Shown: positions 16,994 to 25,522 of the stretch, piece by piece
How positions within the stretch are numbered: position 1 is the first letter of the stretch
How the letters are laid out: the number at the start of each line of letters is the position of its first letter
From: Temperatibacter marinus
Lineage (GTDB): Bacteria; Pseudomonadota; Alphaproteobacteria; Sphingomonadales; Kordiimonadaceae
Reading direction: 5' to 3'
Assembly: GCF_031598375.1 (NCBI RefSeq)
Contig: NZ_CP123872.1
Location: 3,034,501-3,098,500 of the forward strand
DNA: 64,000 nucleotides
Position numbers and translations under genes: made by a program
The notes under the pieces: generated by a model
The model's input: the letters and a program-made list of their open reading frames with translations, nothing else
Told to the model about the DNA's origin: nothing
Databases searched by the model: none

Positions 16994-18723
16994 CACATTT
17001 CCTCTACAGGTGTCACCCCTAATACATAAAGGCCACTCGCTATAACAGTCGCAACAGACCGCGCTAAAGCCATTCTAGACAGCGTTTTCTCTTTATCTGC
17101 CTCCAGGACCAACCGCAGTTCAGGGTTACTATTCCCAAGATTATAGTAACTATGAAAGCTAGATGCTAGATCATAGAGATAAAAAGCAATTCTATGGGGC
17201 TCATGAGCCGTAGCGGCGCTTTCAACCATTCTCGGCCAGGCAGCCATTTGTTTCATCAAGCCGATTTCAGCCTCATGCGTCAGAGAGCCCACATCAGCAC
17301 CCGCCAAATCAAGATCACCATGCGACGCAACGGCTTTCTTCTGCAACGAATTCACTCTTGCGTGAGCATATTGAACATAAAAAACAGGATTGTCTTTTGA
17401 TTGCTCTAGGACTTTAGCATAATCAAAATCTAGCGGCGCATCATTTTTACGCGTCAGCATAATGAAGCGCGTTACATCTTTTCCAACTTCATCAACAACT
17501 TCACGCAGGGTTATGAATGTTCCAGCACGTTTGGACATTTTAACTGGCTCACCGTCCCGAAACAATTTCACCAATTGGCAAAGGCGGACATCAAGAGAGC
17601 CATCATCGGCCATGGCATTGATCGCTGCTTCCATTCGCTTAATGTACCCGCCGTGATCCGCGCCCCAGACATTGATCATCTTCTTAAAGCCACGAATATA
17701 TTTATCGTAGTGATAAGCGATATCCGCTGCGAAATAGGTATAGTCTCCATTTGACTTTTGGATAGGGCGGTCAACATCATCCCCAAACTGCTCAGCTTTA
17801 AAAAGTGTTTGCTCTCTTGCTTCCCAGTCTTCCGGTTTTTTCCCTTTTGGGGGCTCAAGAACCCCTTCATAAATATAACCACGCTCACGCAGAACAGCAA
17901 TTGCATCTGCTATCCGACCACTCGAATGCAAAGTTTTTTCACTAAAAAAAACATCATGCTCAACACCGAGGGCCGCTAGGTCTGATCGAATTAAATCCAT
18001 CATCAGCTCTGTGCCCTCAAGCCGCATCACAGGCAGCCATTCTTCTTTTGAAGCCTTCATGAACCGATCGCCGTGGCGTTCCATTAATGTTTGAGCAGCT
18101 TCTTTTAGGTAAGCGCCAGGATATAACCCCTCTGGTATTTCAATGACTTCCCCGTGGGCTTCTCGGTATCTCAAATAGACAGATTCAGCAAGAATATCAA
18201 TCTGATTACCAGCATCGTTAATATAGTATTCTTTACTAACGTCAAATCCAGCCTTAGTGAGCAAATTGGCAAGTGCATCACCAAAAACAGCGCCTCTTAC
18301 ATGACCCACATGCATGGGCCCTGTTGGGTTGGCCGACACATATTCGACATTAACTTTTTCACCTGCTCCAGTTTCGCTATCTCCAAAGGATGTGCCATCT
18401 GCAATCACGTGACGAACAATTGCCTGCCAATATGAAGGCGACAAAGTCATATTAATGAACCCAGGGCCGGCGACATCAACAGCAGAAACAAAGGCCAAAG
18501 CTTCTAGTTTCTCAGCGAGCAACCCTGCAATATCACGTGGCTTCATGCGTGCCTGTTTTGACAAAACTAAAGCCGCATTGAGTGCAATATCACCGTGACT
18601 ACTGTCACGAGGGGGCTCAATGGCTACATTTTTTGTATCCAGATCAGCGGGCAGCGCTCCCTCGGCGCCAAGATCAGCAAGCACAGCATTCAACTGTTCG
18701 CGAATGTTGGTATAAATATTCAT
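16993..18723 (-). CDS. argS: Arginine--tRNA ligase
   Basis: Class I synthetase of 576 residues. It shows the HIGH-type sequence [18 protein letters not shown], the KMSK-type loop [14 protein letters not shown], and the C-terminal DALR anticodon-binding domain ending in [19 protein letters not shown]. The SPOR gene downstream is translationally coupled by a TGATG overlap. It lies 60 bp after dgt on the same strand. Confidence 0.97.
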   Translation of the reverse strand: MNIYTNIREQLNAVLADLGAEGALPADLDTKNVAIEPPRDSSHGDIALNAALVLSKQARMKPRDIAGLLAEKLEALAFVSAVDVAGPGFINMTLSPSYWQAIVRHVIADGTSFGDSETGAGEKVNVEYVSANPTGPMHVGHVRGAVFGDALANLLTKAGFDVSKEYYINDAGNQIDILAESVYLRYREAHGEVIEIPEGLYPGAYLKEAAQTLMERHGDRFMKASKEEWLPVMRLEGTELMMDLIRSDLAALGVEHDVFFSEKTLHSSGRIADAIAVLRERGYIYEGVLEPPKGKKPEDWEAREQTLFKAEQFGDDVDRPIQKSNGDYTYFAADIAYHYDKYIRGFKKMINVWGADHGGYIKRMEAAINAMADDGSLDVRLCQLVKLFRDGEPVKMSKRAGTFITLREVVDEVGKDVTRFIMLTRKNDAPLDFDYAKVLEQSKDNPVFYVQYAHARVNSLQKKAVASHGDLDLAGADVGSLTHEAEIGLMKQMAAWPRMVESAATAHEPHRIAFYLYDLASSFHSYYNLGNSNPELRLVLEADKEKTLSRMALARSVATVIASGLYVLGVTPVEEM

Positions 18724-18783
18724 TTTTTCTTCTTCTGTTAACTCTGTACATCAAGGCTCATAGTCAAGCCATTAAACAGCCGA

Positions 18784-20010
18784 CTATAAGGTTACCCTTG
18801 ATAAATCAAACAACTTAGCATGCTCACGGAAAGCATAACGATCCGTCATCCCCGCAATGAAATCAGCAACAACACGGGCAGTTTCCGCTGTATTAGGACG
18901 GGTTGCGCGATCTGACCATTCCGTAGGCAAACACTCTGGCTCGCTGATATACAGCTCAAATAGGTCACTCACAACCCTTTTTGCCTTACTGGCCATCCTA
19001 TTGACTAAGTAATGGTTATACATTCTATTTTTTAAGAATTTTTTCAGGGAGACAACGGCTTTCTGCATTTCCGGTGAAAAGGCAACGATTGGCTTCCCAG
19101 CAAAACGGATATCATCAGGTCTTTGTGGATTCAATTCACCAAGGCGACGACGCGTTTCAATCATCAAGTCATTCACCAATCGATTAATTAATCGGCGTAC
19201 AAGCTCGTGAATAAAGACGGTTTTTGAGGCCTCTTTATAGGTCCAGCGCACTTCATCGATAAGTTGAGCAACAATAGGAATAGATTTAAGCTCGTCCACG
19301 TCAAATAGATCCGCCCGTAAACCATCATCCAAATCATGACTTGAATAGGCAATATCATCAGCAAGGGCAGCGATTTGCGCTTCTGCTGCCGGATAGGTAT
19401 GCAACAACAAATCATGCTCTTGTACGTAATCGCTTACCCCGAAAGGCAAATCAGAAATTTCCTTCGTCCCCTTCATAGGGCCGTCGATCAGAGGGCCGTT
19501 ATGCTTGGCCATCCCCTCTAAAGTTTCCCATGTCAGGTTTAACCCTTCAAATGCCGCATAGCGTTGCTCAAGACGTGTCACCAGACGAATCGCCTGTGCA
19601 TTATGATCAAATCCACCATAATTCTTCATGCAGTCATTAATAACAGCTTCGCCTGCATGACCAAAAGGAGGATGCCCCAAGTCATGGGCCAATGCTAACG
19701 CCTCTCCTAAATCTTCATTCAAGTGTAATGAGCGACAGATAGACCGGCTAATTTGAGCGACCTCTAACGAATGAGTCAGGCGTGTTCTAAAATGATCCCC
19801 TTCATGGTAAACAAAGACTTGAGTTTTATGTTTCAAGCGGCGAAAGGCACTGGAATGAATGATCCGATCACGATCTCTCTGGTAGCAACTCCGCGATGCA
19901 ACTTCAGGCTCTGCCTTAAGTCTACCGCGACTATGCGCGCCTGTGCAGGCATATGGCGCTAATATATCTTCGTAAGAAATCTCATTAAAATCGACCTTCT
20001 CATCAGTCAT
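18784..20010 (-). CDS. dgt: Deoxyguanosinetriphosphate triphosphohydrolase-like protein
   Basis: HD-domain dNTP triphosphohydrolase that releases tripolyphosphate from dNTPs. Metal ligands are visible in RTRLTHSLEVAQ (His80), LAHDLGHPPFGHAGE (His109/Asp110) and the later LADDIAYSSHDLDDGLRA. The N-terminus SRGRLKAEPE...SCYQRDRDRIIHSSAFRRLK and 408-residue length match the Dgt type 2 group of Alphaproteobacteria. It precedes argS, a common pairing. Confidence 0.93.
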   Translation of the reverse strand: MTDEKVDFNEISYEDILAPYACTGAHSRGRLKAEPEVASRSCYQRDRDRIIHSSAFRRLKHKTQVFVYHEGDHFRTRLTHSLEVAQISRSICRSLHLNEDLGEALALAHDLGHPPFGHAGEAVINDCMKNYGGFDHNAQAIRLVTRLEQRYAAFEGLNLTWETLEGMAKHNGPLIDGPMKGTKEISDLPFGVSDYVQEHDLLLHTYPAAEAQIAALADDIAYSSHDLDDGLRADLFDVDELKSIPIVAQLIDEVRWTYKEASKTVFIHELVRRLINRLVNDLMIETRRRLGELNPQRPDDIRFAGKPIVAFSPEMQKAVVSLKKFLKNRMYNHYLVNRMASKAKRVVSDLFELYISEPECLPTEWSDRATRPNTAETARVVADFIAGMTDRYAFREHAKLFDLSRVTL

Positions 20011-20221
20011 AGATTACTCCGCATTCAGCTTACGCTGTAAAATCAAATTTTTATTTCTCTGGAATCCCCAGCCCGAAAAATTAGCTTATCTCTCAGCGCT
20101 TGCAGACGCAACCCCTTTCAAACGCATTCATAAACTTTCCAAAATGCAGTTTCCTGAACTTTATTAATAAAAGGTTAATTTCTTATTTTGAAGTTAACAC
20201 TTTTTTAAGTATTATAAAATC

Positions 20222-20731
20222 ATGCTTATGAAAAAAGACACTGACATGAATAAAAATATAGATATCGGAGATTCCTTTCTGATGGATGTCTATAAGCATT
20301 GGACTGACATTAAAGGCGACTCCCGCTACCCTAATTCCAGACATTTCAGGCCTCAAAAATTTGCCCGAAACATGACCAGACTCGCAGTCTTTGAGCGCTC
20401 AGCTCATAAAAATTCCGTCAATTGCAAATTGATGGGCAGTAGTGTCTCTGATCTCTTTCATCTCCCCGATGGAGAGAAAGATATAGGTTCCATAAGGGAT
20501 GACGCTATTAAACATCATCTGCAAGGATTGATCGATCGTACATCCGTTTTGCATGTACCAGAATTTCTGGAAGAAACAATTCAACCTGATTCCTTCTTAG
20601 AAATCTCTTATTCTGTCTTATGTTTGCCTTTTAGTACCGACACTAATCATGAGCCTACAGATCTTCCAACTACCTATATCTATGCTTTTAGCTTACAGAC
20701 CTCTCAGGATGTTGAGACAGATTATTCTTGA
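20222..20731 (+). CDS. PAS_5-family protein
   Basis: Single-domain protein resembling the alphaproteobacterial PAS_5 family (DUF1457-type), whose members are mostly uncharacterised. Matches are YKHWTDIKGDSRYPNSRHFRPQ at the start, the core VNCKLMGSSVSDLF, and a beta-rich end. The sequence is divergent and I see no output domain. The start is unsure: ATGs at 20222, 20228 and 20246 are in frame, none with a strong ribosome binding site. It is monocistronic or reads into the erpA leader. Confidence 0.6.
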   Translation: MLMKKDTDMNKNIDIGDSFLMDVYKHWTDIKGDSRYPNSRHFRPQKFARNMTRLAVFERSAHKNSVNCKLMGSSVSDLFHLPDGEKDIGSIRDDAIKHHLQGLIDRTSVLHVPEFLEETIQPDSFLEISYSVLCLPFSTDTNHEPTDLPTTYIYAFSLQTSQDVETDYS

Positions 20732-20748
20732 TTTTAAGCCTCTATGGA

Positions 20749-20777
20749 TTGACCTTTCCCCTCGGGACGACTATTTA
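20749..20777 (+). promoter_or_regulatory. Sigma-70-type promoter for erpA
   Basis: TTGACC (20749-20754), a 17-bp spacer, then TATTTA (20772-20777). The spacing is optimal and the site lies about 77 bp before the erpA start codon. Confidence 0.65.
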
Positions 20778-20797
20778 ATAGCTAATATATGACAGAA

Positions 20798-20831
20798 GAG
20801 TTCTCGAAAGCTCGTTAGAACTCAATTTTTT
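20798..20831 (+). terminator. Terminator-like attenuator in the erpA leader
   Basis: Perfect 7-bp stem GAGTTCT/AGAACTC with a 12-nt loop, then AA and TTTTTT. It lies between the predicted erpA promoter and the erpA start (22 nt to ATG). Either it ends transcripts from the PAS gene or it attenuates erpA; the promoter placement favours the second or both. Confidence 0.55.
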
Positions 20832-20853
20832 GTCTCTAGAGAGAGAGTAACAA

Positions 20854-21210
20854 ATGAAGACGCAAGAAAATTCAGCTGCCCCTGTCCCGGTAACGTTAAG
20901 TGAAACAGCAGCATCTCGCGTGGGTCAGCTCATAGAGATGCAAGGCAATCCAAACCTGAAACTTAGACTGACAGTCTCAGGCGGTGGATGTAGTGGATTC
21001 CAATATGGATTTGACCTCACTGAAAAGGGCGAGGACGACGATATTATTGTAGAACGAAACGGTGTCACGATGCTGGTTGACAGTATGAGCCTGCTATACG
21101 TAACAGGTTCAGAGGTTGATTATGTCACTGACCTGGTCGGCAGCAGCTTTCAAGTCACCAACCCGAATGCCCAAAGCAATTGTGGATGCGGCTCGTCTTT
21201 TGCCATTTAA
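20854..21210 (+). CDS. erpA: Iron-sulfur cluster insertion protein ErpA
   Basis: A-type carrier that delivers Fe-S clusters to apo-enzymes such as IspH. It shows the A-type pattern VSGGGCSGFQYGFDL (Cys46) and the C-terminal SNCGCGSSFAI (Cys110, Cys112). DLVGSSFQVTNPNA is the ErpA/IscA-specific segment. At 118 residues it is slightly longer at the N-terminus than minimal members. A GAGAGAG purine run lies upstream of the ATG. The substrate enzyme ispH is also in this window, far downstream. Confidence 0.93.
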   Translation: MKTQENSAAPVPVTLSETAASRVGQLIEMQGNPNLKLRLTVSGGGCSGFQYGFDLTEKGEDDDIIVERNGVTMLVDSMSLLYVTGSEVDYVTDLVGSSFQVTNPNAQSNCGCGSSFAI

Positions 21211-21264
21211 GGCTAAAACCTATCACTTTCCACTTTATAGCTACGATCAACAATGGGGGCTCTT

Positions 21265-22059
21265 ATGAAGATTGCGACATTTAATATCAATGGAATCAAA
21301 GCTCGCCTACCCCGCCTCTTAGAATGGTTGGAAGAATTTTCCCCAGATGTTGTCTGCCTTCAAGAAATCAAGAGTATTTGTGAGAATTTTCCGCGTTCGG
21401 AAATTGAAGCCTTAGGCTATATCGTGGAAACAAACGGTATGAAAGCCTTTAACGGGGTTGCTCTTCTATCAAAGTATCCTATGGAAAACATTCTTAAAGG
21501 CTTGCCCGGCATGACTTGGGGGCCTGAAAAAGACGGCGAGCCCACTATTGAACAAGCACGCTACCTTGAAGCCACAATACAGGGTGTCCGCATTTCAACG
21601 ATATACTTACCAAACGGAAATCCTCAGCCCGGGCCAAAGTTCACCTACAAGCTGGAATGGATGGATAAATTGATCGACCATGCGCGTGGTTTATTAAGAA
21701 CAGAGATGCCTGTTGTATTGGCAGGGGATTACAACATCATTCCACATGATATTGATTGCTATAATCCCGCTGGCTGGGTCGATGATGCCCTTACCCAACC
21801 TGAAAGCAGGGCTCGCTTTCGCTCACTACTCAATCTGGGATATATGGACGCCTTGCGCCAGATAAAAGCTGAAGGGCCGGCCTATACATATTGGGATTAC
21901 CAACGAGGTGCATGGCCAAAGGATAATGGCATCAGAATTGACCATCTTCTTCTTTCCGCACAAGCAGCAGATCGATTAAAAGACTGTCAGGTTGATCGCA
22001 TACCGCGGGGCAAAGAAAAGGCCTCAGACCATACACCAATTTGGATCGAATTATCATAG
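21265..22059 (+). CDS. xth: Exodeoxyribonuclease III
   Basis: DNA repair AP endonuclease / 3'-5' exonuclease of the ExoIII (xthA) family. MKIATFNINGIKARL is the canonical start. LQEIK carries the metal-binding Glu34, LAGDYNI the catalytic region, YTYWDYQ is typical, and SDHTPIWIEL contains the catalytic His near the end. A GGGGG run 5 nt upstream supports the ATG at 21265 over one four codons earlier. It follows erpA by 54 bp on the same strand. Confidence 0.95.
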   Translation: MKIATFNINGIKARLPRLLEWLEEFSPDVVCLQEIKSICENFPRSEIEALGYIVETNGMKAFNGVALLSKYPMENILKGLPGMTWGPEKDGEPTIEQARYLEATIQGVRISTIYLPNGNPQPGPKFTYKLEWMDKLIDHARGLLRTEMPVVLAGDYNIIPHDIDCYNPAGWVDDALTQPESRARFRSLLNLGYMDALRQIKAEGPAYTYWDYQRGAWPKDNGIRIDHLLLSAQAADRLKDCQVDRIPRGKEKASDHTPIWIELS

Positions 22060-22075
22060 CTTCTTCTACAGCTCT

Positions 22076-22282
22076 TTAACTCGTATGACAGGCATTACTG
22101 CAAAAATAGCAACCATTTGACCTACTGTATGTCTTTTTCGCTTCTCTAACGGCTGGCGAACAGGAAGAATAATCACCTAAATAAATCCTATTTTCTGCCA
22201 TAGGCATAAAATTGCAGCCTGTTTTGTGGACTTCGTGGTCCCCGTTTGCTTGACTGTTTTTGTTCACATAGTATCGAGCCAT
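22076..22282 (-). CDS. Small Cys/His-rich protein, probable metal binder
   Basis: A 68-residue protein. It starts MARYYVNKNSQANGDHEVHK, has GCNFMP and SSCSP, and ends CYFCSNACHTS. The five Cys and the His residues near the C-terminal CxxC...CH suggest a small zinc-binding fold; this is inference. From memory I believe similar tiny proteins starting YYVNKNAQ-like occur widely in bacteria without assigned function. AAGGA is 7 nt before the ATG at 22282. It converges on xth with a 16-bp gap. Confidence 0.75.
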   Translation of the reverse strand: MARYYVNKNSQANGDHEVHKTGCNFMPMAENRIYLGDYSSCSPAVREAKKTYSRSNGCYFCSNACHTS

Positions 22283-22361
22283 CTTCATATCCTTTTAGTT
22301 AATAAAAATTAACCATACTACTATGACGATATATTTTAAAGCTTAATGGGTGTATTTTAAC

Positions 22362-22396
22362 CAAAATAACAAAAAGCCACACTTAAGGGTGTGACT
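22362..22396 (-). terminator. Terminator of the serine hydrolase gene
   Basis: On the minus strand, an imperfect stem (CACAC/GTGTG core extended by G-U pairs and an outer AG/CT) is followed by TTTTTGTTATTTT. It is 31 bp past the stop codon. Confidence 0.6.
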
Positions 22397-22426
22397 TCGT
22401 TATTTAAGATTGCTTTACAAGGATAG

Positions 22427-23635
22427 CTAATCAGAAGATTCCTTATGAGACTCAGCGTCGATCAAATCAACAACCGACTGATGGAAGGCATCACGGCGAG
22501 CATTTTGACCTTTGGAACTGCCTCTGGCATCATCCCAGTTACTATTTGTGGCAATGACCAAATTACGCTTCGGATCTATATAGATACTTTGACCAAATAT
22601 TCCCCGCGCACCAAAAGCACCATTCTCATAGATCCACCACTGATAGCCATAGCCATAGGATCTCCCATTGAGATCAAAATGTCTCTGTGTCGCAAGACTC
22701 ATCCAATCCTCTGGTACAATAGACTGCCCCTCAACCTTGGCACCGTCCATAATAAACTGCCCTAGGCGTGCAAAATCCCTTGTCGAGGCCTGAATACAGC
22801 ATCCGCTTATTTCCTCGCCTTCGCCGTCCAACAGCCATGTGGCGTCCGCTTCCATACCGTAAACAGCCCATATTTTTTCGGAGGCATAGTCAGATAGAAT
22901 TTTACCTGTTGCTTCTGTCACAAGAATACCAATCATATTGGTTTCGCCCGAGGAATAATTCCACACGTCTCCAGCAGGGTGAGCGCGGGGTAATTTCCGC
23001 ATATAGCTCACAATGGGGTTAAATCCATCGTCGGGCACGTGCAAGCCGTACTGAGCCACATCCGATTTTGGATCGCTGTAATCTTCATTCCAAGCGACCC
23101 CTGATGACATGGTTAGAAGCTGTTCTATAGTCACCCCGTCATAGGCAGAGCCCTTCAAACCTTCAATATAGTCTGCAACATTGGCATCAAGACTTTTGAT
23201 ATATCCATCCTTGATTGCGGCTCCAACTAGAGTTGACGTCAATGACTTTGCCACAGAAAAGCTTGTCCAGCGCCCGTCGCTTGAAAAATCTAGACCATAT
23301 TTTTCAAGCCTCAGTTGACCGTCCTGCAGTACAACGAGGCCTGAGACTGAATTGGCCTTCATATAGGCCTCTACATCTAACCCACTAGGAAGAGGCTTCC
23401 CTGCATTCAATGCCATCGTCTTCGTACCAGCTTTGATCACTCTCGATTTAACAATAAAGTCAATACGGTCGATCATTCGAAACCCAATATCGCGCTGCTT
23501 CTCAGTCCAAAATAAAACGTCTTTATTCAATGGAGGATTAGCAACAAAGGCGCGCCAGTCGGGCCCTATCGCGACCCAGATCACCCCAAGAATGATAATT
23601 AAACCCAGTGAAAGCTTGCCAATTTTACCAGCCAT
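22427..23635 (-). CDS. Serine hydrolase, class C beta-lactamase-like fold
   Basis: Penicillin-binding-protein-like hydrolase of unknown substrate. One N-terminal membrane helix (about residues 8-25) anchors it, with the domain outside. The SxxK nucleophile motif is SVAK at 127-130 in WTSFSVAKSLTSTLVGAA. The second motif is NYSSGETN. The C-terminal region GYGYQWWI...GIFGQSIYIDP fits the beta-lactamase-related (6-aminohexanoate dimer hydrolase-like) family. It is not a resistance enzyme on this evidence. It lies downstream of the pnt operon, across a 35-bp inverted repeat. Confidence 0.85.
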   Translation of the reverse strand: MAGKIGKLSLGLIIILGVIWVAIGPDWRAFVANPPLNKDVLFWTEKQRDIGFRMIDRIDFIVKSRVIKAGTKTMALNAGKPLPSGLDVEAYMKANSVSGLVVLQDGQLRLEKYGLDFSSDGRWTSFSVAKSLTSTLVGAAIKDGYIKSLDANVADYIEGLKGSAYDGVTIEQLLTMSSGVAWNEDYSDPKSDVAQYGLHVPDDGFNPIVSYMRKLPRAHPAGDVWNYSSGETNMIGILVTEATGKILSDYASEKIWAVYGMEADATWLLDGEGEEISGCCIQASTRDFARLGQFIMDGAKVEGQSIVPEDWMSLATQRHFDLNGRSYGYGYQWWIYENGAFGARGIFGQSIYIDPKRNLVIATNSNWDDARGSSKGQNARRDAFHQSVVDLIDAESHKESSD

Positions 23636-23668
23636 AGAGCATTCCCTCCTCCTCGAAAGATCTTCATA

Positions 23669-23707
23669 GCAAAACGCTACAGAACGATTCTGTAGCGTTT
23701 TGCTTTT
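23669..23707 (-). terminator. Long perfect hairpin between pntB and the serine hydrolase
   Basis: Perfect 16-bp inverted repeat GCAAAACGCTACAGAA / TTCTGTAGCGTTTTGC with a 3-nt loop, followed by TTTT on the plus strand. It is 78 bp past the pntB stop and ends 34 bp before the next start. It most likely ends the pnt transcript, although on the minus strand the U-run lies only inside the stem. Confidence 0.6.
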
Positions 23708-23784
23708 GTCTCATTATCAGAAGGATAAGCGGCAGTTCACCAAGGAACAAGCTTTTTCTCCTGCCGGTCATCATGAAATGCTCT

Positions 23785-25215
23785 TTAAAGAGTCTTCACG
23801 ATATCCTCGACCATTTTCTTCGCATCTCCAAAGAGCATCATTGTGTTATCTCGGAAGAAAAGTTCGTTTTGAATGCCCGCATATCCCGCAGCCATTCCCC
23901 GCTTAATGAAAAGAACAGTAGATGCTTTTTCAACATCCAAAACCGGCATGCCGTATATGGGACTTGCGGTATCCGTTTTAGCGGCAGGATTGGTCACATC
24001 ATTTGCACCAATGACAAAAGCAACATCTGCCTGCGCAAACTCACTATTGATATCCTCAAGCTCAGCCACTTCATCGTAAGGAACATTAGCTTCAGCTAAG
24101 AGAACATTCATATGACCAGGCATACGCCCTGCAACTGGGTGAATAGCATATTTCACTTCGACCCCTTCTGCCTTGAGCATATCACCCATTTCCTTTAAGA
24201 CATGCTGGGCTTGTGCCACGGCCATACCATACCCCGGGACAATGATCACTTTTGATGCATTCTTCATAATAAAACTGGCATCATCAGCAGAACCTTGTTT
24301 GACAGGGCGAGTCTCAACTTCCCCTGAAGCTGCAGCGGCATCTTCGCCGCCGAACCCTCCTAGGATCACACTGATAAATCCACGATTCATAGCCTTACAC
24401 ATGATATAAGAGAGAATAGCGCCTGAAGACCCCACAAGGGCTCCGGTAACAATCAGAGCAGAGTTTGAAAGGGTAAAGCCAATCCCTGCCGCGGCCCAAC
24501 CAGAATATGAATTCAGCATGGATACAACAACAGGCATATCTGCACCACCAATAGGAATGATCAGCAGGAAGCCGATTAAAAAAGACAACCCCGTGGCAAT
24601 CCACAAGAAGTCATTGGGCGCGAGCATGACACCGAATAGATCAACTGAACTATTCATCATGTAAAGTACGACAGAAACGACGATCAAGACCGCAATAAGT
24701 AAATTAATCAAATGACGTGCCGGCAGCATAATAGGGGCGCCAGACATATTGCCATTCAATTTTAGAAAAGCTATCACGGACCCACTAAAGGTGATCGCAC
24801 CAATGGCGATTCCCAAACTCATCTCAAGTTTACTAGCTGTATAAATCGCCCCTGAAGCATCCACAATACCAAAGGCTGTTGGATTGATTGCAGCAGCTGC
24901 AGCAACAAATACAGCTGCCAACCCCACAAGGGAGTGAAAAGCAGCGACTAATTGGGGCATATCCGTCATTGGAATGCGTCGCGCGATGACAAGACCAACT
25001 CCGCCCCCGACAACAAGGCCGCCGAGGATCCAGGGCCATTGAATATTTTCCAAATTCATCAAAGTCACAAGTACAGCAATCGTCATACCGATCATGCCGT
25101 ATAAGTTACCCTTACGAGATGTCTCTGGCGATGAAAGGCCACGCAGGGACATAATAAACAAAACACCCGCAACAAGATATAAAAGGGCTGTTTGATCTGC
25201 ATTAAAACTCATCAT
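23785..25215 (-). CDS. pntB: NAD(P) transhydrogenase subunit beta
   Basis: Membrane and NADP(H)-binding subunit of the proton-translocating transhydrogenase. An N-terminal block of about eight hydrophobic helices (domain II) leads to the domain III Rossmann fold, with VIIVPGYGMAVAQAQH, HPVAGRMPGHMNVLLAEA, and FVIGANDVTNPAAKTD near the C-terminus. AGGAGG lies 5 nt upstream of the ATG. It follows the small subunit by 9 bp. Length 476 is normal. Confidence 0.97.
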   Translation of the reverse strand: MMSFNADQTALLYLVAGVLFIMSLRGLSSPETSRKGNLYGMIGMTIAVLVTLMNLENIQWPWILGGLVVGGGVGLVIARRIPMTDMPQLVAAFHSLVGLAAVFVAAAAAINPTAFGIVDASGAIYTASKLEMSLGIAIGAITFSGSVIAFLKLNGNMSGAPIMLPARHLINLLIAVLIVVSVVLYMMNSSVDLFGVMLAPNDFLWIATGLSFLIGFLLIIPIGGADMPVVVSMLNSYSGWAAAGIGFTLSNSALIVTGALVGSSGAILSYIMCKAMNRGFISVILGGFGGEDAAAASGEVETRPVKQGSADDASFIMKNASKVIIVPGYGMAVAQAQHVLKEMGDMLKAEGVEVKYAIHPVAGRMPGHMNVLLAEANVPYDEVAELEDINSEFAQADVAFVIGANDVTNPAAKTDTASPIYGMPVLDVEKASTVLFIKRGMAAGYAGIQNELFFRDNTMMLFGDAKKMVEDIVKTL

Positions 25216-25224
25216 TCTTTCCTC

Positions 25225-25521
25225 CTATTTCTTATCTTTTTTCTTATACATAGCGAGCATGCGACTGGTGACAGCAAAGCCACCGAAAATATTGACACAA
25301 GCTAGCCCCACAGCAACGCCGCCAAGCGCCTGTGCGATCGGGCTGCCTTCAGCGCCTGCCGCAATAAGTGCCCCGACGATAATCACAGATGAAATTGCGT
25401 TCGTTACCGACATCAAAGGCGTATGAAGCGCTGGGGTCACAGACCAGACAACATAGTAGCCGACGAAAATCGCCATAACAAAAATGCTGAACTGTTGGAT
25501 AAATGGGCTTACGACTTCCAT
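25225..25521 (-). CDS. pntAB: NAD(P) transhydrogenase subunit alpha 2
   Basis: Small membrane subunit (98 residues) corresponding to the membrane segment of E. coli PntA, encoded separately as in Rhodospirillum-type enzymes. Three to four hydrophobic helices include GYYVVWSVTPALHTPLMSVT and GGVAVGLACVNIFGGFAVTSRML, both highly typical. It sits between pntA1 (1-bp gap) and pntB. Confidence 0.95.
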   Translation of the reverse strand: MEVVSPFIQQFSIFVMAIFVGYYVVWSVTPALHTPLMSVTNAISSVIIVGALIAAGAEGSPIAQALGGVAVGLACVNIFGGFAVTSRMLAMYKKKDKK

Positions 25522-25522
25522 C

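Noticed and set aside
20170-20200. CtrA-type binding site upstream of the PAS gene
   Set aside because: GGTTAA and GTTAAC half sites are present but separated by 15 bp rather than the expected 7, so the consensus is not met.
22427-23635. Antibiotic-resistance beta-lactamase
   Set aside because: It has SxxK and the general fold, but the membrane anchor and later motifs fit the broad serine hydrolase family; nothing indicates antibiotic hydrolysis.
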